Source: Cudoniella acicularis (taxonomy: Eukaryota > Ascomycota > Leotiomycetes > Helotiales > Helotiaceae). From it: a DNA stretch of 40,352 nt. The stretch is taken from assembly GCA_013054445.1 (NCBI GenBank), contig JAAMPI010000382.1, positions 1 through 40,352 of the forward strand, in the 5' to 3' direction. Below, piece by piece: positions 35,095 to 40,352 of this stretch. How positions within the stretch are numbered: the stretch's first letter is position 1; every line of letters starts with the position of its first letter. A program made the position numbers and the translations under genes. Under the pieces are notes generated by a model. It was not told the DNA's origin. It searched no databases and saw nothing but the letters and a program-made list of their open reading frames with translations.

Positions 35095-35515
35095 AGTTGA
35101 CGCTCTCGACAGCCGCCCGACCGGAGATGAGCACACCCAGGCAAGACGGGTGAGTAGAGGTGAGGCGATAGAGTGCGCACAAGAAGGCTGGTGAGGACGG
35201 GTGAGGATGGGTGATGTTGGGGTGAAGCGAGGGTGAGTAGAGCGGCGAGATGTCACGTGCGCGTGGCTTGGGGCACCTGCAAAGCGAGGTGAGGATTGGC
35301 GCGATATAACAGACAGTCCCACATCGGAATGTCAACACAAGCAATTCCCACTTCTGTCTTTAGACCTGAGCAGTTGCTACTGTTCCCTCACCGAAATGCT
35401 TGCTCTTCCCAACCCTATGTCTCATGTGAGCAGCGCCGCCTTTGCTCGGGCTCGGCTCAGGCTAGGCTCATCTTCGGTTCAGGTCTGCTCACCCCTATTA
35501 CGCGACGCGGCGCAG
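35095..35515 (+). repeat. Repeat B: GGGTGAG array, 70-bp core, GCTCAGG-like array
   Basis: The left part has about ten GGTGAG/GGGTGAG heptamers (35145-35290). The core at 35314-35383 opens CAGTCCCACATCGGAATGT and contains GACCTGAGCAGTTGC. To the right come GCTCGGGCTCGGCTCAGGCT-type heptamers and a closing GCTCACCCC (to about 35490). The core matches repeat C at about 57 of 70 positions without gaps and the reverse complement of repeat A with one gap. Outer limits are uncertain. Confidence 0.65.
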
Positions 35516-36656
35516 CCAAGATTAACTTCACCAGAAATCATCAACTTTTAACGAGGGGCCCGGAAAGGCCCCTCCCCTAGCCAGGGATCTCAAATATGTT
35601 ACCACCTATACCATGCCGACAGATACGGGAGATCATAATCCAAGAAGATGCTTTCGTCCCTATGTTCTAAAAATAGCGTCTCCTCTCGCCTTCGCAACTT
35701 TCCTCTCTAATCTTCTCACCTATCTTCTCTGCTGTCTTCTCTCCTACCTCTCCAATCCCTCTCCTATCTAGTAAGACGTTTGTTTCTCGTGTCTACTCCA
35801 GATATTTTCACCCGTACATACAGAACTCTGTACACTATGAGCACTGTGTAACGTTCCGCTGTCACGTGGTATCCGATATTACGTGGATCGTTGGTTTTCA
35901 TCGTCAATTGAAGTGTCAAGTAAATCAGGTAGAAATTTATGTCTTGAAATTTGAGCACGCAGCTCTACAAAGAAAAACTATATGGCTATATAGGTGGTGG
36001 CTGATCACGAGTTATCGAGTTATCGATTCTGATCCGAGAACTCCTGAACTCGATAACATCTACGTGATCCAGGTCACATGTCGGGTCGTGGCACACTGAG
36101 CGGGCAAAACAATATCGGAGAGGACTGAATCCAGAGGAACAGATAGCAGCAGCCCTAGGGAAAGAGCTCTCTAAGGACAGATCCGGTATTCCTTAGCACT
36201 GACAAGATCGTCACATTAGACAAGCCTGACAGTAACGTGATATAGTAAAAATAAGAAAAGCCTCGTCAACCCCAGCTTACCCCCACACTTGCTTCCCGCC
36301 ATTCCAACTTAGCACTTGCTAAAGTCTCCCCCTACTACATCGCCTCCCCGCCTTCGCGCTTAGCTTGTTAGGAATGGCAGGTGAATGTTTCACTCCTCAG
36401 TCTCACCATGAACCTTGTTGCCAAGCTCCTGTGTTGTCGAGGTCACTACTATAGCTAAGCCAGGAGCTTCTCATCTGCAGGTGTGTATATGTATAAGGGT
36501 TATCGTCTGCAAGAGCCAGTTCGCTACACATCTTCTTTCCTTCCCCTCTGCCCATCTCGGAGTATAAAAACAAAGACACGTAGAAACCCAAGAACAAAGC
36601 CGTGAAATCATCCAGTAATGAATTGAGCCGTTTCATTTTCTCTCTCAGTCCCACTC
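35516..36656. other. Intergenic region with a pyrimidine tract and a hairpin
   Basis: No supported gene. A CT-rich tract covers about 35690-35770. A strong inverted repeat lies at 36003-36069. A short frame around 36110-36197 reads LNPEEQIAAALGKELSKDRS and ends in TAG; it could be a trace of an old transposon, but nothing else supports that. The 3' untranslated region of the minus-strand gene starts at 36656. Confidence 0.55.
36003..36069. repeat. Two-step inverted repeat
   Basis: The outer arms GATCACG/CGTGATC (36003-36009, 36063-36069) and inner arms TTATCGAGTT/AACTCGATAA (36012-36021, 36047-36056) are both perfect. An additional ATCGAG overlap sits inside. It could be a dyad operator, a hairpin in RNA, or the remains of a small terminal-inverted-repeat element. 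Confidence 0.7.
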
Positions 36657-38695
36657 TCAGCGTCGACGCTGAGGTGTAGATGTGAATACGGGACAATCAA
36701 AACTCATGTGTCCAAAGCCTTTGCCTAAATGTTTTAGAAAGCACAGAGTGTTAGCTCTCTTTCTCCTGCAGTAATAGTTGTACAATAGAAAAGTAGCATC
36801 ACAGAGCCGTCTTCCGTTCTTGGGTACTTACATTGGTAACACTGTGTCTTTGGACAGCTGGAGGAGGAGTGCCCGATTTGCTTGCACTCAGTGCAGGTGG
36901 GTGCCGAGCGGTACTGGGAAGATCTGGCAGCTTGCGGCGAATGAATGGGTGACACGCCGCCGAAGCGTGGTGTAGCGGGGGGAGACGACCTCGCAGCGGC
37001 CCGTGAAAGAGGAGGAGCGGTTGCCGTAGTAGGACGTCGTGAGGGCGTGAACGGCGGTGATTGTGGATAGGCGGATGACGGGGCGGCGCCGTTCTTGTTT
37101 GCGAAAATCCTGGGCGAGCCGCGTATTCAGTCTGTTGAGAGCTGCTGTTGATTGTTAGAGAGTTGAACTGGCTTGAGATCGCGAGGTCTTCCTCCGGGAC
37201 CCGTCTCAGTGTGTTTGCGGCATGCTGTGCCAAAGCCCATTCAAGGCAGCGAGCAGCAAGTCTGAACGCCCGAGCGAGCTCGTTCCTGTCAATATCGTAG
37301 ACATTTCTGCCCTGGTACGTATAAGCGCCATTAAGGACCTGCACCAGGTTCAGGAAACTAAGTCGCAAGTTGTAGTGGAACCCAGACTGGTGCGTGAATG
37401 GTCGAAGAGGGAGAAGGCTTTTGTCCAAACCAGCAGGGGTAAACAGACCTTTCCCTCCTTTCTCGACTTGAAAGGGTGCTCCATCTGCGCAGAGAAAGCG
37501 TAGGAACTCATCGCATCTCTTCTCCACGTTCCGTCTGAGATCTCGCACATCACGCTCCTCCCGCTGGCGCAGCTGCGCAAACCCTTTGTCCTGCAGACGG
37601 TCGCCTCCGCGGTCCTCAAAGTTTATGATTTTGACGAGCAGCAGCAGACAGTTGGGGAAGAGGACGTTGTAACGCTTCCCCAAAACGAGGTCGTAGAGCT
37701 CGTCGTTAGTCATGTCATCATATGCACCAGATTTTAGGGAGTCCAACATCCTCGTTATCAATTCCATATATAACTGGAATCGCTCACGTTGAAAGTCGTG
37801 CTTAGTCCAGTTTGGCTGGTCCTGCTTATCTTAAGGACAAGAGCAATGTTAGTAGTCATTCTCCGCAGCTTATAATAAGAGAAAAAAGAATCGAGAACAG
37901 TCTCTTACCTTTGATTTCCATCTGGGTTATGGCAGCACAGTTTTCGCGCACATCGGTCATCCAAGAGCTCTCTCTCCAGGTGCCATTGGCTCGACGGAAT
38001 GCTTGCGTTGACTCGATAATGAAGAGGCTCCGCAATTCGCTTTTGTCCTCGAGGTAGTTGAGAGCATAGCTCGGATGGAAGCCGTTCACACAGGTGTAGC
38101 GTTGGCCTTGGACAGTGACTTGATAATCGCGGGTGCGTCCAATTCCGATGCACTGGAAGTTCTTGTACTTGGTAGAATGCGGGCTGCGATAACAGCAGAA
38201 CACCACATCCGGCTGTTTCTGTTGGATCATATCAAGGAATATGGCATATGCCTCATCGAGTTCTTCCTCATATTTGTACAGGCTTTCCCTCACAGGAATC
38301 TTGTGAAAGGGGAACGCGTCGAAGCAGCTTATCTTCTCCAGGCCACACTCAGTAACTGCCCTGCAGACTTCGTCAACAGCGTCCAGAGTATCGCAGTCAT
38401 TCACTGTTTGGTGGTGATCGGAGAAATAGCGTTGGTGCTCTGCAGGCTGCTGAAGGACAATCACGACACCGCCTTTCGTCTCCGGCATGGCGAGCCATTT
38501 TGCAAACTTGACCTCATTGTCAGAAATATCTTCTCGATATTTTTGAAGGCGGCGGCCATAACTCTCAATTGCTCGAGCATGGTCTCCAGGACCAACAAAG
38601 GGATCCGGAGTTGTAAGTCCAGTACCGAAAAGGGGTTTGAGCCGATGGTCATTTGGAACCCCCAGACACAAACCCGGCAATTGAACATTCGTCAT
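36657..38695 (-). CDS. UDG-like domain protein with two CCHC zinc knuckles
   Basis: Four exons: 38695-37909, 37829-37169, 37109-36832, 36724-36657; 597 residues plus TGA, in frame. Residues 75-240 look like the uracil-DNA glycosylase fold: strand GGVVIVLQQP (motif A place), CFDAFPFHK, QPDVVFCCY, then NGFHPSYALNY with HPS at 207-209 (motif B). Residues 263-483 form a helical region of unknown nature. Residues 484-553 are a Ser/Pro-rich linker. CTECKQIGHSSSSC (555-568) and CYQCKGFGHMSFDC (573-586) are perfect CX2CX4HX4C knuckles, which bind single-stranded nucleic acid. Introns 1 (37830-37908, GTAAGA, CTAAC branch) and 3 (36725-36831, GTAAGT) are canonical. Intron 2 (37110-37168) has an unusual GTTCAA donor but restores the frame into the zinc knuckles. 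Glycosylase activity is inferred only; motif A is atypical. Confidence 0.75.
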
Positions 38696-38769
38696 AATCT
38701 CTATGTAGATACCGTGAACGACTGGAAATGGGATTCGGACGAATGCTCCCTTTCGATAGAGCCGACAAG

Positions 38770-38965
38770 GTGCATTATATCATTATATGTAGCCGTTGGG
38801 GCCTCGACAGCCGAGGATGCAGGCTGCGCCTTTGTTCACCCACGTCTACAACGTACAACCTCCATGCACTTTTAATTGTTAGGCAAGTCCAAATACTGTC
38901 GAAATCGGGAGTGGTCTGACCAATCACCTGGTTAGGATATCTCCTTCTGGGCTCTAATTGGTTCA
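38770..38965 (-). promoter_or_regulatory. Putative promoter of the UDG-like gene
   Basis: The minus strand has a TATA-like CATATAATGATATAATG (38773-38789) about 80-95 bp above the ATG at 38695, and a CCAAT (38955-38959) about 260 bp above it. A plus-strand CCAAT lies at 38920-38924. Weak motif evidence only. Confidence 0.3.
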
Positions 38966-39243
38966 AGCCCGTGGCGTCATTTAACAATTATAAGGGCATG
39001 TGGGTTGTACGCAGTATGGGAAGACTAGGCTTGAATACGGAGGTACAGCGGTTAAGTATTCCAATAGCAGACAGAGGTCTGAACGCCACACACGATTTCA
39101 ACATCTCACAACTTCTGCTATACCTGACCGAAAAACATCGTTCAAAGACTGAATTTATATATAGACAGACGTGGAAACAATACCCGATTCTCTGGGGGCC
39201 AGAAATGGATCCCCTACGCAGGCTCCGGCTGACTCGGCGGCAT

Positions 39244-39376
39244 CCTCAGCGACTCAGGACACAGCTCAGGCTACAGGCAGTCCCACATCGGAATGTTGAC
39301 TTGAGCGTTTTCCATTTCCGTCTTTGGACCTGAGCAGTTGCCGCTGTAACCTGAGCTGTGTCCTGAACCTCTGAGG
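39244..39376 (+). repeat. Repeat C: palindromic MITE-like copy of the core repeat
   Basis: Arms of 33 bp (39244-39276 and 39344-39376; CCTCAG...GGACACAGCTCAGG and its complement CCTGAGCTGTGTCC...CTGAGG) match at about 29 of 33 positions in inverted order. They enclose the 70-bp core (39278-39347) shared with repeats A and B. No transposase and no clear target-site duplication. An imperfect direct match GGCC(C)AGAAATGG(A/G)TC lies outside on both sides (39202, 39509). Confidence 0.75.
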
Positions 39377-39462
39377 CTTCCACAGGGGTCTAGGTCCATA
39401 GGCTTTGATTTTCAGGGCCCTATTGAAGCCTGGAAAATAGCCTAGAGTATGGCCTGGATGAT

Positions 39463-39487
39463 CACTGTAACCTAGCAGGTTACAGTG
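39463..39487. repeat. Perfect 11-bp hairpin
   Basis: CACTGTAACCT, loop AGC, AGGTTACAGTG. The inner CTGTAACCT is the same string as at the start of the right arm of repeat C (39344-39352), so the two palindromes are related. Confidence 0.75.
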
Positions 39488-39533
39488 AGCTACAACGTGT
39501 GTAGCCTGGCCCAGAAATGGGTCACGCGAAGGA

Positions 39534-39559
39534 AATCAGCTCCTTAAGGGCAGCTGATT
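39534..39559. repeat. Nested hairpin
   Basis: AATCAGCT (39534-39541) and AGCTGATT (39552-39559) are perfect inverted arms around CCTTAAGGGC, which contains its own palindrome CCTTAAGG. It is the second hairpin downstream of repeat C. Confidence 0.7.
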
Positions 39560-39960
39560 CAAGAGGCCAACCAATCTGAGAAGCTAGCCGTACTGAAAGA
39601 GGCTAGATTCTAAGCCGAACCTCTCACAAAATCAGGCATCGCCAATCAGGATACAAAGCTTCAAATGCCACTCATAGATTAAATGTCAGATCCTGAGCCA
39701 TGATGCAATATTGTTGTGACAAAATCATCTCATCTCAAGTATTGTTCGTAGGAAATAAGACTCAATTCTCAAACTGTTTGTCTTTACTATGTAGTATTTC
39801 ACGGGCGAAGACAGATTACTCCAGGACCCTTCCCAACGCGGCATGTGGAAAGTCCCAAAATTACCTGATCTGCGGGGGTTTGTGGAGGGGAGGGGTGTAC
39901 ATAATGGTGGAGAAGGTAGAGGAATGGAGTTGAAGACACTCGTTTCATATTCGTTGCTAT

Positions 39961-40010
39961 GATGTGATGTTATGTGATGTTATGTGATATTATGTGATAT
40001 TATGTGATGT
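39961..40010. repeat. 10-bp tandem repeat, five units
   Basis: Five head-to-tail copies of TATGTGATRT (first unit starts GATGTGATGT). Simple microsatellite-like tract in noncoding DNA between the gene island and the next degraded element. Confidence 0.85.
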
Positions 40011-40056
40011 GATCTCCCTTCAAATCATAAACTTGTTAAGTCCCCCACCCCCCCCC

Positions 40057-40352
40057 CAGTGGCCCACCTCGCTTAATTACAGCCCACCTACTTCCAACCC
40101 TATTAACTCTACGACTCTTGAACTTCTATATAATCGCTCGTAGCAGTAGATTCTATAGATGAATCAGAGTCTTCCTCATTAATCCCACGATCTCCTGCCT
40201 CGATCTGAGCCTCTTTAATAGCCTGTCTTCGTATATCCCGTGCTACCTGAGGGGTTGCCTAGGGTTCTAGAGATATATTCTTACTCTATACGAGTCCTAC
40301 TTCCTTAATAGAGTCGTATAAAGTCGGTTCCTTAGTGTCACGGAGTTGGTTC
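40057..40352 (-). mobile_element. Edge of a RIP-affected transposon-like element
   Basis: After a long C tract (40042-40057) the sequence CAGTGGCCCACC begins; GCCCACCT recurs 20 bp further on. From there to the window end the composition becomes TA-rich again and holds a degraded ORF. The layout, a short repeat-bearing end about 50 bp beyond the stop of an ORF reading away from it, fits the 3' end of a Tc1/mariner- or pogo-like DNA transposon, but the other end is out of view. Confidence 0.4.
40109..40352 (-). pseudogene. 3' end of a degraded transposon ORF
   Basis: The minus-strand frame enters from the right edge and reads QLRDTKEPTLYDSIKEVGLV, TAG, SKNISLEP, TAG, then ATPQVARDIRRQAIKEAQIE and an acidic Ser/Glu/Asp-rich tail ending VQES with TAG at 40109-40111. 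The two internal TAGs are of the CAG-to-TAG type. Family not recognised; an acidic C-terminus next to an element end is common in fungal DDE transposases. Confidence 0.45.

Noticed and set aside
35314..35326. CAGTCCCACATCGG resembles the plant snRNA promoter element (RTCCCACATCG)
   Set aside because: The element is known from plants; no TATA at the required spacing and no snRNA sequence follows in either plus-strand copy.
36403..36696. 97-codon minus-strand frame
   Set aside because: It overlaps the last exon of the UDG-like gene in another frame and lies mostly in its 3' untranslated region.
38075..38875. 266-codon plus-strand frame opposite the UDG-like gene
   Set aside because: It is the antisense shadow of exon 1, whose own strand has conserved motifs and canonical introns.
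38971..39333. 120-codon plus-strand frame
   Set aside because: It runs through the palindromic arm of repeat C and has no protein-like features.
39700..39933. 77-codon plus-strand frame
   Set aside because: Short, no domain or splice support; next to simple repeats.

Overview
The window looks like a piece of a filamentous ascomycete (Pezizomycotina) chromosome. Short spliceosomal introns (about 47-107 bp) have fungal CTGAC/CTAAC-like branch sites. A secreted GMC oxidoreductase of fungal type is present. About 30 kb is saturated with CpA-to-TpA changes on both strands, the pattern left by repeat-induced point mutation (RIP). Genus cannot be told from the sequence.

Layout. (1) 1-658: the 3' end of a little-mutated LTR retrotransposon (open frame, polypurine tract, about 142-bp LTR). 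(2) 659 to about 31135: a RIP-saturated block in which CA/TG are scarce, TA is abundant and every frame is closed. Reading through stops that fall where Gln or Trp codons are expected, I can still see wrecks of ordinary cellular genes rather than only transposons: a Ras-type GTPase, an HD-domain/adenylate-kinase fusion, a second HD-domain protein (HDDC2/YfbR type), an APH-type phosphotransferase, a DUF7924-type protein, two related proteins resembling Zn2Cys6 regulators, two copies of an unknown family with 17-residue repeats, and several unidentified frames. The block ends in an array of direct and inverted repeats near 29.9-30.5 kb. (3) About 31140-40056: an unmutated gene island with two intact multi-exon genes, a five-intron GMC oxidoreductase (+) and a four-exon gene (-) joining a uracil-DNA-glycosylase-like domain to two CCHC zinc knuckles. 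A 3' gene fragment lies between them, and three copies of a short repeat family sharing a 70-bp core are spread across the island. (4) 40057-40352: the edge of another RIP-affected transposon-like element.

Interpretation. The small repeats in the gene island are short enough to escape RIP, while the large block appears to have been duplicated or multicopy at some time and was inactivated with its genes. The two intact genes share no obvious pathway. The most novel object is the UDG-like/zinc-knuckle gene beside a RIP-deaminated block; any functional link to cytosine-deamination products is speculation. All wreck boundaries are approximate, because starts, stops and splice sites have been mutated.
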